Positions 33,835 to 42,967 of a stretch of DNA of 64,000 nt are shown here, piece after piece. The notes under the pieces were generated by a model. It made no database searches and was not told where the DNA came from. It was given only the letters and a program-made list of their open reading frames with translations. The position numbers were made by a program, and so were the translations under genes. Every line of letters starts with the position of its first letter. Positions within the stretch are counted from its first letter, which is position 1. The stretch spans positions 248,001 through 312,000 of the forward strand of contig NZ_QMDL01000001.1 in NCBI RefSeq assembly GCF_003336705.1, written 5' to 3'. The DNA comes from Marinobacter litoralis (lineage in GTDB: Bacteria > Pseudomonadota > Gammaproteobacteria > Pseudomonadales > Oleiphilaceae).

Positions 33835-35967
33835 ATGCCCCAGGCAAGCGGATTGCAGTTCACCGCCCGTGTTGGCGAATTCCCCTCAGACCACTTCGTG
33901 GTTGCCAGCTTTGTGCTCACCGAAGGTTTGTCCACGCTCTCCCATGGCCGTTTGAAACTGGCCAGCACCGATCCGGACGTGCAAGCCGCGGATGTATTGG
34001 AACAGCCGGTGGATCTGGTGGTGTGGCAAGACGGCCAGCCCCTGCGTCGGTTCACCGGCGTGGTGAACGAATTCGTACGAGGCAACACTGGCCACCGCCG
34101 CACCCATTACGAAGTGGTGATCCAACCTCCGGTGTGGCGTTTGGGCTTAATGCACAACAGCCGTATCTTCCAAGCTCAGACCACCGATGCCATTGTGCGC
34201 ACGCTGTTGGAAGAGCGGGGCATTGTGGATACGGTGTTCGACCTGAAACGCGCGCCCGAAGAGCGGGAATACTGCGTCCAGCACCGGGAAAGCGACCTGA
34301 AATTTGTGGAACGACTGGCTGCGGAAGAAGGTTGGCACTACCGCTACCAACACGGCAGCGTGGATGGCGAAGAACAACCAGCATTAGTCATCGCAGACCA
34401 TCACGGTGATGCGCCCAAATTAGACCCGGCAGAATGCAATACCAAAGCCGGCGGCAGCACTCAACAGGCCTGCGTCTTCAGCTTCGCCTACGAAGAAAGG
34501 GTGCGCGCTTCATCGGTGGCGATGAAAGACTACACCTTCAAGAACCCCGCCTACGCTCTGATGCACGAACAGAGTGCCGGCGGCATGAACCACCGCGACG
34601 ACTACCAACATTACGACTACCCCGGTCGCTACAAAGCCGACGCCAGTGGCCGGCCGTTTACTGAGACCCGATTAGACGCACTCAGAAACGACGCGTCCAC
34701 AGCCAAAGGCAAAAGCAACCGCCCGGATTTTGCTGCGGGTGCGAAAGTGGAACTGCAAGAGCATGACAGCCAGAGCCTGAACCGGGAATGGCTGCTGACC
34801 GCCATCACCCACACCGGCAAACAGCCCCAGGCCATGGAAGAAGAGGGTGGCAGCGAACCCACCAGCTACCACAACGAATTCACCGCCATCCCGGCCGACA
34901 AAACCTGGCGCCCCCTGTGTAACCACAAACCCGTGATCGACGGCCCCCAGATGGCCATCGTCACCGGCCCGGAAGGGGAAGAAATCCACTGCGATCAGTA
35001 TGGACGCGTCAAAGTCCGGTTCCCGTGGGATAGATACTCGAAAAACGATGAACAAAGCAGTGCCTGGCTACGAGTAGCCCAGGGCTGGGCTGGTGGCCAA
35101 TACGGCTTCATGGCCCTGCCAAGAATCGGCCACGAAGTGATCGTATCTTTCCTGGACGGCGACCCGGACCAGCCCATCATCACCGGCCGAACCTACCACG
35201 CCACCAATACACCGCCGTACGCGCTGCCAGAACACAAAACCCGGACCACATTAAAAACCAAAACCCACAAGGGCGAAGGCAGCAACGAACTGCGTTTTGA
35301 AGACGAAGCCGCCGAAGAGCAGATCTACGTGCACGCCCAGAAGGACCTGGACCTGCTCACGGAAAACAACCGCACCGAAGTCATCAGGAACGACAGCCAC
35401 CTGACGGTGGAGAACAACCGCTTCAGCCACACCAAAGGCAACAGCCACCACACCACAGATGGCGAACATCGCGAGAGCATCGGTGCCGACTACAGTCTCA
35501 CCGTAAACGGCAGCCACCACAGTAAGCAGGGCAAAAACCAGCTGGTGGAAGCCGGCACCGAAATCCACCACAAGGCCGGTATGAAAATCGTGATCGAAGC
35601 CGGGGCTGAGGTGACGCTTAAGGCCGGTGGCAGCTTTGTGAAGGTAGACCCGAGTGGGGTGACGGTGTCAGGGCCTTTGGTGCGGATGAATTCAGGGGGT
35701 GGGCCTGGGAGTGGTAGTGGGGTTGGGGTGAAGGGGCCGTTGTTGCCAAATATGGTAACTCATGATGCTCTATCTGAGCAGTCAGTCTCAACGCTTCCCA
35801 ATACCGAGACACGGCATTCCGGTGCCCCTCAGTTTTTAAACGCGGAACAGTTGCGACCGCCTGAGGCCGACCTGAAACAGGCCGCAAGTTTCAGAAATGC
35901 AGCGAGGAAGGAAGATACTTTTTCGGAGGTTTGCTCTGTGAGATCGGACGAGGGGATTTCGTCATGA
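33835..35967 (+). CDS. vgrG: Type VI secretion tip protein VgrG
   Basis: A 710-residue VgrG. The phage-GPD-like domain (about 1-330) is followed by the gp5 OB-fold region with GRVKVRFPWDRY and SAWLRVAQGWAG near 405-430. A beta-helical stalk of repeats (HAQKDLDLLTENNRTEVI... through AGGSFVKVDPSGVTVSG) ends near 610. The final 90 residues are a variable, Gly-rich then helical tail (RPPEADLKQAASFRNAARK) that probably docks cargo. Base use changes at the Gly-rich junction near 35690: upstream is GC-rich and stalk-like, downstream is A/T-richer like the effector genes. The stop overlaps the next start (ATGA). Confidence 0.95.
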   Translation: MPQASGLQFTARVGEFPSDHFVVASFVLTEGLSTLSHGRLKLASTDPDVQAADVLEQPVDLVVWQDGQPLRRFTGVVNEFVRGNTGHRRTHYEVVIQPPVWRLGLMHNSRIFQAQTTDAIVRTLLEERGIVDTVFDLKRAPEEREYCVQHRESDLKFVERLAAEEGWHYRYQHGSVDGEEQPALVIADHHGDAPKLDPAECNTKAGGSTQQACVFSFAYEERVRASSVAMKDYTFKNPAYALMHEQSAGGMNHRDDYQHYDYPGRYKADASGRPFTETRLDALRNDASTAKGKSNRPDFAAGAKVELQEHDSQSLNREWLLTAITHTGKQPQAMEEEGGSEPTSYHNEFTAIPADKTWRPLCNHKPVIDGPQMAIVTGPEGEEIHCDQYGRVKVRFPWDRYSKNDEQSSAWLRVAQGWAGGQYGFMALPRIGHEVIVSFLDGDPDQPIITGRTYHATNTPPYALPEHKTRTTLKTKTHKGEGSNELRFEDEAAEEQIYVHAQKDLDLLTENNRTEVIRNDSHLTVENNRFSHTKGNSHHTTDGEHRESIGADYSLTVNGSHHSKQGKNQLVEAGTEIHHKAGMKIVIEAGAEVTLKAGGSFVKVDPSGVTVSGPLVRMNSGGGPGSGSGVGVKGPLLPNMVTHDALSEQSVSTLPNTETRHSGAPQFLNAEQLRPPEADLKQAASFRNAARKEDTFSEVCSVRSDEGISS

Positions 35968-36581
35968 CGCTGCAGAGTTCGAACATTCATGAAAGCCTGT
36001 CTCCGTCCGACAAGAAAATGTTCATGTTGTTTGATGGAGCGATCGCGGGAGGCCTGCGAAGTTTGTATGAAGAGAGCCTGGATGTATGCCCTTTAATGGT
36101 ACTTAAAGACGGCGTTTTCGATGGCGTATCAGCATTAGGGCCGATGATTGCTGATTTTGGAGCGAGCATAGTGCTCAAAGAGCTGTGGGCAAAGAACCAT
36201 CCCTTAGTCGCGAGGACTTCGGTGTTGCATACGTCTTATGATGAGTCAGCATTATTGGACTTTATGCGGTCTAGGGTTCAGGTGATGATGCCGGAGGGGC
36301 ACGCTGTCTGGCTGAGGATTGGTGATGCCAAGGTAGTCTCGAGACTAGCTGGAGTTGACGGTCGTTTACCCGCTCATTTTTGGTCTGGCATTAACAGCAT
36401 CTTTTTCCGTTCAAGTGATGGATCGATGACTCAGTATCGCCCTTCACCTTCCAGAATGAGTGACGAACAAAAGGAAGGACAATTCGAGTCGAATCTGGTG
36501 GCCCCATGCTTTCAATTTAGCTTGGATTTGCTGGCCGCTCTGGATTCTTCTGCGGATAACCAACACAGGGACGTGTTATGA
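35964..36581 (+). CDS. DUF4123-domain T6SS effector adaptor/chaperone
   Basis: A 205-residue DUF4123-like protein. Members lie between vgrG and its effector and load the effector on the VgrG tail. Seen here are the FMLFDGAIAGGLRSLYEES start and a FRSSDGSMTQYRPSP middle. ATG at 35964 overlaps the vgrG stop and is preceded by GAGG. It overlaps the effector start by four bases as well, so the three proteins are translationally coupled. Confidence 0.85.
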   Translation: MTLQSSNIHESLSPSDKKMFMLFDGAIAGGLRSLYEESLDVCPLMVLKDGVFDGVSALGPMIADFGASIVLKELWAKNHPLVARTSVLHTSYDESALLDFMRSRVQVMMPEGHAVWLRIGDAKVVSRLAGVDGRLPAHFWSGINSIFFRSSDGSMTQYRPSPSRMSDEQKEGQFESNLVAPCFQFSLDLLAALDSSADNQHRDVL

Positions 36582-39244
36582 CTTATTGCGCAACTTGCCC
36601 ACTAATGACGGCTTTTCTACCCCTTAGATACGCCATTGGCCCTATGCGCTATGAGGGGGAGCTCTTAGCTGGGCTGGAATTGCCCGATTTACCGGACCTG
36701 TTTCCTAATATTGATCGCTATACTGATCTTCAGGATCGGAATCTTGGACTTGTTCCTCGATTTCTGAGAGATGGCTGGCTGTATGTCTGGAGTGAGTTCG
36801 AAGGGAGGTTAATTGAGTATTCGGTTAAAAATTCCCTGCTTCAGGAGACGACCCGAGGTGGGGAGGTTGTTGATCATCGCGGCAATGTCTACTTGTCTTT
36901 ACCCTCTGGTGAGCCTGCTGATGTCGCCTGGAGTGAGAATCAATGGTCTGACGCTCATTTCGAAATGATTGTGAATGAACCGGGTCAGCGCAGCAAGTTT
37001 ATGCGCAGGATTGTGCCAGGAGGTTCACCGAACACGCAGCTGCTTGATGAAAAGACCTTTTATGCCTTGCCAGAAGTTACCTCCATTGAGGAGTTTGACT
37101 GGACTGGCCTGACTCCAACCATTCCCCACTGGCCTCGGTTGGAGCGTTCTACCCAGCGATTTGACCAGCGCGTGATGGGGATAGTGGACGATCCATGGGG
37201 TGTTACCGAAGATCTGGCCGCATTGGTTCGTCTGGCTCACGATAACCAGGAGAGGTTAAGAGCCAGATTCGGTGGAGAGTGGAGTTTGGCGAAGACGATC
37301 AAGGATCTTTATGAGACTGATCGCCAGCTTGAAGCGAAACTTCCTGAACTTGTAGATCTGCCGAAATTACAGAGAGTGTGGCGGGAATCGGATGAGTCTC
37401 AGTCACATTTTGAAGACGTTGTTGCTGGGCTCCTTGATTCCTGGGTCCTATGGATGGATACCCTCGAATGTGCGAATGGCCCTGAAACCCTCGCAAGTTC
37501 ATGCGAGAGCCTGGATCTGGCTAAAGAAGATCATCACACCATTCTGCAGGAAAAATTCGGACTTGCTTTGCTTGGTCCATCTTATTTTAGTAAAGGGGCC
37601 GGGGCTATCGGCCGCCTAGCCGCAGTTCAGGGGGAGGGGACTCGCTGGTTCTGGAATGCGTTGCTTGGGATAAGAGAGCGTGTATCACTCGGTGACGTCG
37701 AGAAGCTAGTATCAATTGGCGATATGGCTAACGATTCTGTTGAAGACCTATCCAAAGCTGCCACGGCTGTCGTTGCCGCCATAAACTCTAAGGTGTCGGG
37801 TTTAGTGGGGCGGGCACCAATTCCATCGGCTGTGCCGACACAAATACTTTTCAACGCAATTTCGCCTGCAGCCGCAGTTGAATTGAGAGGATTCCCGCAT
37901 CGAATCTCACTTTTAGGCAGTGGCTTTTTGGTGTCTGGATTGGCACGAACAGGGCAGTCATTGGCGGTGGACAGTGTAGGTGCTGTTCAATCGAATCAGT
38001 GGCTGAGTGAGGCGGCGAAAAATAGTGGCAATGCAGCGGCGACTCTTAGTCCTCCTGACGTCGAAGCACGGAAAGTGCCCGTTATTCGTATCGCATCAGC
38101 AAATGCTGGCCAATATTTTAAAGGCAACCCATACAGCCTCAAGGATGCTTTAGAAAAGGCTCCCTTGCGTTCAGTTCTGGTTGTTCTGACCGGATTGAAC
38201 ATGGTGTCTGCAATCTCAGAATTTTTTACCGATTCGAATAAAGACGTCGAAGGTTTAGCAAAGGCTACCGGGAGCGTCACAGGTTTCACCGCTGCAGCCT
38301 TATCCTTAGAGCACAAGATTTCCGAGCTTAATTGGAATAAAGGACTCTCAAGGTCACCTAACCCAGCAGCGTATAGCCATGGAGTAGGTGCAGTTGCAGC
38401 CGCGCTCACCGCTGCCACTGCGGCTTTCGACATCATTGTATTTGGGATGCAAGCGATCGAGTCCTACCGTTCTGGTGATTTCGATACGTCTGCTCTTGAG
38501 GCCGGCTTGATGGGGGTGTCGTCGGGGCAACTGGCGCTCAGTGTGAGAGCTTTTAGAGCGTATCGTGAGGCGAGAGCTGCCGCACTAGGGTTGCAAGTTG
38601 CTTCCTCAGTCCGGGGATTGTCTAGGCTGGGTGGCTTCTATACGGCGTTGTCTCTAGGCCTAACTGCATCCTTGATTGGAGGCTTGGTCGCCCGTCACTA
38701 CGCGCAGAATACACCGCTTGAGCGCTGGCTCGCTAATACTAGATTTGGTGTAAAGCCGGCGGAGTGGTCAGGAAACTATCGAGATGAAATGGAGCGGTTG
38801 TACACGGTTATTTTTCCCATCAAGTTGAGGCTGGAAAGGGTTCCAAGGTTAAATCCGCATACGGGAATCCATATGCAGGATTGCTGGTTGATTCTTGAGC
38901 TAGCAGGCCAAAGTGCTTTGAATCCTGAAACTATTTATTTTTCTGGCGATGAGTTGAGAAGCGGTGTTGGTTACCGGTCTTTGGCATGGGTTGAACGGCA
39001 ATTACGAGCTGTTCTGGATACAGAGGAAAGAGAGCAAATCCTTCAGCCAAAGCGAACCCCTGTGACTTGGTCTGGTGCTGATTTCAGTCTGCATGTGGGT
39101 ACAAGAGTTCATAACGCCGCAGCTACGGCCACATACAGAAGAGTTTATCACGATGATGACCAGATCTTTGGGCTGCAGGGCGAGTTAATCTATCGACCAC
39201 AACCTGGTTTGGAAATGCCTCCGGTAAAGGTTGATATCTGGTGA
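36578..39244 (+). CDS. VasX-like T6SS membrane effector
   Basis: An 888-residue protein. Its N-terminus (MTYCATCPLMTAFLPLRYAI...LVPRFLRDGWLYVWSEF) matches the VasX-type N-terminal cargo domain. The middle is soluble. A group of hydrophobic helices lies about residues 530-720 (SVLVVLTGLNMVSAISEF, VTGFTAAALSLEH, GVGAVAAALTAATAAFDIIVFG and TALSLGLTASLIGGLVAR). A soluble C-terminal domain follows. The expected job is to form pores in or disrupt the target inner membrane. A cognate immunity protein is needed, and the next genes are candidates. Confidence 0.82.
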   Translation: MTYCATCPLMTAFLPLRYAIGPMRYEGELLAGLELPDLPDLFPNIDRYTDLQDRNLGLVPRFLRDGWLYVWSEFEGRLIEYSVKNSLLQETTRGGEVVDHRGNVYLSLPSGEPADVAWSENQWSDAHFEMIVNEPGQRSKFMRRIVPGGSPNTQLLDEKTFYALPEVTSIEEFDWTGLTPTIPHWPRLERSTQRFDQRVMGIVDDPWGVTEDLAALVRLAHDNQERLRARFGGEWSLAKTIKDLYETDRQLEAKLPELVDLPKLQRVWRESDESQSHFEDVVAGLLDSWVLWMDTLECANGPETLASSCESLDLAKEDHHTILQEKFGLALLGPSYFSKGAGAIGRLAAVQGEGTRWFWNALLGIRERVSLGDVEKLVSIGDMANDSVEDLSKAATAVVAAINSKVSGLVGRAPIPSAVPTQILFNAISPAAAVELRGFPHRISLLGSGFLVSGLARTGQSLAVDSVGAVQSNQWLSEAAKNSGNAAATLSPPDVEARKVPVIRIASANAGQYFKGNPYSLKDALEKAPLRSVLVVLTGLNMVSAISEFFTDSNKDVEGLAKATGSVTGFTAAALSLEHKISELNWNKGLSRSPNPAAYSHGVGAVAAALTAATAAFDIIVFGMQAIESYRSGDFDTSALEAGLMGVSSGQLALSVRAFRAYREARAAALGLQVASSVRGLSRLGGFYTALSLGLTASLIGGLVARHYAQNTPLERWLANTRFGVKPAEWSGNYRDEMERLYTVIFPIKLRLERVPRLNPHTGIHMQDCWLILELAGQSALNPETIYFSGDELRSGVGYRSLAWVERQLRAVLDTEEREQILQPKRTPVTWSGADFSLHVGTRVHNAAATATYRRVYHDDDQIFGLQGELIYRPQPGLEMPPVKVDIW

Positions 39245-40263
39245 TTGAAAACGCGAAAAAGTTGTTTGACGCTGTAACTAAAAAATTTGGTAGTTCCTCA
39301 AATGCTCTTCAGCTGAGCGGTGGCTCGGGTACTGGCTATGCTCCATCCCAGCCCGGTCTCGTAGAGTCGCAAGATGAGGTGTCTTTGACTTTGAGAACCG
39401 GCAGCACCGATAGCAGAGGCATTCTTACAGGTGTAGGTTTTTTTGTGGGAGCAGTTGGAATACTGCTTGTTTTGCTGCCTAACCTATTTGGAACACCTTA
39501 TAGTTCGAATTTGGACTGGTGGGTTTTCTTTCTCTCAGTTTTAGTCATTATTGCTCCTGCAATATGGGAGATTAGCCGTCCGCCCATGCTACCTGTAGTT
39601 TTTAATCGGCGTACGCGCGAGATTTACTACGATCACAAAGGCGAACTCTACTACTCAGAATGGGATGATATAGAGGCAGTCGCGTATGAATATACGATAG
39701 TCAATCAGTACTCAGGAGCCATTATTCATGGAAAATTGGAAATTGTTCTTCGGAAGTTCGGTGACCCCGAAGATCGGATAGTGCTGAATCTATCAGGCGT
39801 TCCAGCGGGCAAGCGCTTACCAACCTTATTAAGTTTCTGGGAATATTTGAGAAGCTATATGACAGTTGGCCCGTGGTTTGACGAGACCGGCAATAAGACA
39901 GAATTTAAAAATTCGTTTATAGAGAAAAACTTGAAATCCGGCGACATTTCCTTTCTTGACTTGGTTCTTGATTCAAGGAGAACTTTGGGGAGAGAACGCA
40001 TAGAGGGGGAGGGTGTTTCTGGGGCTGCTTTTCTTTCTTGGGTGACCTCTTATATGCTGTTCCTGCCTGCATTCGGCATGGAAATTGTACAGAAGATTGA
40101 TAGAAAGAAGGCTCGTAAACACTGGCCTGAAGTCGTTCAAGAGCGCCTAGAACCAAACGGCTCAACAACTCGCCTGATCGATATCGAAGAAAACTACATG
40201 GCGCAAAAACAGAAGGAGCTGGACGAGCTTCATGAAAGAATGCGCAAAACTCTTCCCCGGTAG
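39241..40263 (+). CDS. DUF6708-like membrane protein, candidate immunity or accessory protein
   Basis: A 340-residue protein. GTG at 39241 overlaps the effector stop (GTGA). Two transmembrane helices (about 60-80 and 91-111) are followed by a soluble domain with PVVFNRRTREIYYDHKGELYYSEWDDIEAV, the DUF6708-type segment, and another helix near 260-280. It is coupled to a pore-type effector, and membrane immunity proteins commonly sit here, so immunity is the first guess. DUF6708 proteins can also be part of the secretion cargo set. Confidence 0.7.
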   Translation: MIENAKKLFDAVTKKFGSSSNALQLSGGSGTGYAPSQPGLVESQDEVSLTLRTGSTDSRGILTGVGFFVGAVGILLVLLPNLFGTPYSSNLDWWVFFLSVLVIIAPAIWEISRPPMLPVVFNRRTREIYYDHKGELYYSEWDDIEAVAYEYTIVNQYSGAIIHGKLEIVLRKFGDPEDRIVLNLSGVPAGKRLPTLLSFWEYLRSYMTVGPWFDETGNKTEFKNSFIEKNLKSGDISFLDLVLDSRRTLGRERIEGEGVSGAAFLSWVTSYMLFLPAFGMEIVQKIDRKKARKHWPEVVQERLEPNGSTTRLIDIEENYMAQKQKELDELHERMRKTLPR

Positions 40264-40287
40264 GTCTTTTCTCAGCAGAGCCAATCA

Positions 40288-40395
40288 TTCGCTGCGTTGA
40301 TAACCAGCCTCAACCCATTAACTAACCTCCCAGCACCAGAAAAATGCTCAGAAAAAACACATTGATTGGCCGTTTCTGTGGTCAGCATTAAAGAT
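40288..40395 (+). pseudogene. Degenerate, frameshifted copy of a SUMF1/DUF3592 gene junction
   Basis: These about 108 bases match 42266-42375 at roughly nine in ten positions by eye. The reference stretch is the last codons of the second SUMF1-like gene and the first codons of the membrane-protein gene at 42323. The upstream copy cannot code: an A-run after ATGCTCAG has six A where the intact copy has seven, giving a frameshift, and the upstream C-terminal tail is altered. It is a recombination scar between the DUF6708 gene and the first SUMF1 gene. Confidence 0.75.
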
Positions 40396-40421
40396 GCGGA
40401 TAGCTTAGGAGGCTTTGACAG

Positions 40422-41360
40422 ATGTCGGGTATTGATCCGCTGAAAATAGCTTGTTTGGTAGTAGCGCAAGCATTCATATCTGGCTGTGGTGAGGATGGCC
40501 TGGTTTCTTCTGCCCTGGAACAGGCAACAGATAATCAGGTGTTTGTGAAAGGCGGTGAGTTTGTTCTTGGAGATATTGGGAAGCCTGATGGTAGTCCTTA
40601 CGTGACTCTGACTGATTATAGTCGCCCAGCAGTCAAAATTAGAATCGATAGTTACTCCATATCTCGATATGAGACGACTTGGGGCGAAATGGCGGTGTAC
40701 TACGAGGAACTCAATCGACATCACTTGTACGAGGAAGAATTTACTCTCAAAAAGTACTTGTTAGTCTCGGATGACCCCTTGTCACCGAACTATTACCGGA
40801 AGCCCGCCCGAGTACCAAATTACGGAGAGGCTGAGGGGTATTGCGCTTGGCTCGCAGAACGTACCGGGCTGCCTTTTGCTTTGCCTACCGAAGCCCAGTG
40901 GGAGTATGCGGCTCGAAGCCGGGGGAGGGAGGTGCCCTATGCCACGGATACAGGAGATGTCGAGAGGGATCCCTACCTGCGCCGCCCAAAAGAGTATGTT
41001 GACCCTTCGATACCGCCCTCTGGCAACGCCCTAATGCACTCTTCGCTGAAGTTCGAGCGGCGCCCGGTTGGCAGCTACCCACCAAATCCGTTAGGCCTAT
41101 ACGACATGACGGGAAACGTAGCGGAATGGACGCAGGATTGGTTTCAGGAGGATTACTATAGATATGCTCCTTATGATAATCCGCGAGGCCCAGACTCACC
41201 GTCCGGTGAGGGACTGCCCAGTAAAACGGTGCGAGATTGGGGCGGCCGTGGCGACTGGTTTGGAGGCGGTGGGACTGTTTTCGCGCGGGGTGGTCGATCC
41301 GTAGATTTTGCAGGTATGGGCTTCCGCTGCGTCATCAACCACCCGGAGCCAATAAATTGA
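40422..41360 (+). CDS. SUMF1/FGE-fold lipoprotein 1
   Basis: A 312-residue protein with a lipoprotein signal (lipobox ISGC, Cys22) and a formylglycine-generating-enzyme fold: VKGGEFVLGDIG, LPTEAQWEYAARSRG, RRPVGSYPPNPLGLYDMTGNVAEWTQDW and a final GMGFRCVINHP. The C-terminal region of true FGEs has two active-site Cys; here the equivalent stretch (FARGGRSVDFAG) has none, so it is probably a non-catalytic binding protein. Two such proteins in tandem beside a VgrG cassette suggest immunity or effector handling in the periplasm. Confidence 0.82.
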   Translation: MSGIDPLKIACLVVAQAFISGCGEDGLVSSALEQATDNQVFVKGGEFVLGDIGKPDGSPYVTLTDYSRPAVKIRIDSYSISRYETTWGEMAVYYEELNRHHLYEEEFTLKKYLLVSDDPLSPNYYRKPARVPNYGEAEGYCAWLAERTGLPFALPTEAQWEYAARSRGREVPYATDTGDVERDPYLRRPKEYVDPSIPPSGNALMHSSLKFERRPVGSYPPNPLGLYDMTGNVAEWTQDWFQEDYYRYAPYDNPRGPDSPSGEGLPSKTVRDWGGRGDWFGGGGTVFARGGRSVDFAGMGFRCVINHPEPIN

Positions 41361-42304
41361 GGGCACGGAATGGTTGTGTGATGTTGCTCCTTGCCCTTTC
41401 AACTGGTTGCTCCTCACCTCAAGCGCCTTCCGATATTAAAATCGATGGGGTGCTCACAAGTGCCAAAAGCAATCTGGTCTTTGTCGAAGGCGGCGAGTTT
41501 TGGCTGGGAGATGTCGGAAACGAATCGGGAGTGCTTTTTAACCCGATCTCCGATGACAACAAACCGCCAAAGCTTGTTGAGCTCGAGAGCTTTTCAATTC
41601 TCAAAAGAGAGGTTACTTGGGGGGAGTTCGTCACGTTTCTAAAGGATGTGGGGCGAGCGGGCGACTACACAGTTGAAAAGGGCTTCAAGCGTGCTGTGAG
41701 GTTGCCCATAACCTCAAATGATGATCCTGCCTCGCCAAATTACAAACATAAACCTGCCCGGAGTCCGAATTTCCAGGAAGCAGAAAACTACTGTTTGTGG
41801 CTGGCCGAGAAAACGAGGCTCCCCTTTTCCCTCCCATCCGAAGCTCAGTGGGAGTACGCGGCTCGGAATCGGGGGCAGGCCATCGCATTCGCAACCGATA
41901 CAGGTGAAGTGGAGCTAGATAAGTATCTTCAACGCCCCTCATATGCCATCGACCCGATGCAACCAGTTTCCGGTAATGTGTTGATTCACTCATCAATCGA
42001 TGTGGAGAGGCGCCCGGTCGGCTCTTACCCCCCGAGTCCCCTGGGCTTGCACGATATGACCGGGAACGTGGCCGAGTGGACCAAAGACTGGTTCCGGCCC
42101 GGTTTTGACCATCTTTCCACCAAGAATCCTGTGGCCATAGAGCCTAGCCGTGAGCATGCCGGGAAACGCGTGGTCAGGGATCTGGCGGGATTGGGTGATC
42201 ATGTTGGCGGCAATGCGACGGTTTACGGGAGAATGGGACGAGGCCTGAACTCCTACTATCAAGGCTTCCGCTGCGTCGTTAACCAGCCCCAGCCCATTAA
42301 CTAA
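41357..42304 (+). CDS. SUMF1/FGE-fold lipoprotein 2
   Basis: A 315-residue paralogue of the preceding protein, with the same layout (VEGGEFWLGDVG, LPSEAQWEYAARNRG, RRPVGSYPPSPLGLHDMTGNVAEWTKDW, YQGFRCVVNQP) and again no FGE catalytic Cys. The TTG at 41357 is chosen: it overlaps the previous stop (TTGA), has GGAG eight bases upstream, and gives a proper lipoprotein signal (MRARNGCVMLLLALSTGC). An ATG at 41381 would leave a very short signal. The pair arose by tandem duplication and has diverged well. Confidence 0.78.
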   Translation: MRARNGCVMLLLALSTGCSSPQAPSDIKIDGVLTSAKSNLVFVEGGEFWLGDVGNESGVLFNPISDDNKPPKLVELESFSILKREVTWGEFVTFLKDVGRAGDYTVEKGFKRAVRLPITSNDDPASPNYKHKPARSPNFQEAENYCLWLAEKTRLPFSLPSEAQWEYAARNRGQAIAFATDTGEVELDKYLQRPSYAIDPMQPVSGNVLIHSSIDVERRPVGSYPPSPLGLHDMTGNVAEWTKDWFRPGFDHLSTKNPVAIEPSREHAGKRVVRDLAGLGDHVGGNATVYGRMGRGLNSYYQGFRCVVNQPQPIN

Positions 42305-42322
42305 CCTCCCAGCGCCAGAAAA

Positions 42323-42934
42323 ATGCTCAGAAAAAAACACATCGATTGGCCGCTTCTGTGGTCAGCACTAAAGACTGACCTCGGCCTTATGCTAACGATG
42401 CTGTGCGTAGGAATAATCACCACTGCTGTGGGTGGTGGCATTTTCTACGTCGATTTTGGTGACTGGGGGGCCATGATTGCGGGAGCTTTCTTCGCATTGA
42501 TGGGCGCTGGGTTGGTTCTGCTTGCTATTGTCACGACATACTCGGGCGCCAGCTACCTCTACGGCCAGGCCTTGCTACGGAAGCACGGTGTAGAGGTGGA
42601 CGGCGTACTGACAAAAAAAGAAGCGGATTGTCAGTTTCATCAGGAATACGACCATCGAAATGAGCCACAGGGTGAAGGGCATTATCAGTGTGACCTTCTG
42701 ATTGAGTTTGATTTTCAGTTTGATGGCCAAAGTCACAGTGGGGCCTTCTATCTGAGTAAGCTGGCGACGTTCGACAAGTTGCAGGAGGGTGACCCGGTGC
42801 CCCTCAAGGTACTCAGGTTTGATCCCTCCGTTCACAAGGTACGAGAGCGGCGTCTGGCAAATATCTTGAAGGGGCGTGAGCCCCAAATGCCTTTTCTCGT
42901 TCCCGAAGGGGCCGAAATTGGTCAGCTGGCTTAA
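42323..42934 (+). CDS. Two-helix membrane protein downstream of the SUMF1 array
   Basis: A 203-residue protein with two N-terminal transmembrane helices (about 19-44 and 48-72) and a soluble C-terminal half (LLRKHGVEVDGVLTKKEAD...HSGAFYLSKLATFDKL...VPLKVLRFDP) resembling the DUF3592 fold. It is probably membrane-anchored with a cytosolic or periplasmic beta domain. Its start and the end of the preceding SUMF1 gene recur as a degenerate copy near 40288. Its function is unknown; an immunity or cargo-linked role is inferred from position. Confidence 0.68.
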   Translation: MLRKKHIDWPLLWSALKTDLGLMLTMLCVGIITTAVGGGIFYVDFGDWGAMIAGAFFALMGAGLVLLAIVTTYSGASYLYGQALLRKHGVEVDGVLTKKEADCQFHQEYDHRNEPQGEGHYQCDLLIEFDFQFDGQSHSGAFYLSKLATFDKLQEGDPVPLKVLRFDPSVHKVRERRLANILKGREPQMPFLVPEGAEIGQLA

Positions 42935-42967
42935 GGAAAGAGACCCCAAAACACAAGGATTGAACCA

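Noticed and set aside
34629..35571. Several minus-strand open frames inside vgrG
   Set aside because: They are shadows of the strongly biased codon use of vgrG and show no start signals or family likeness.
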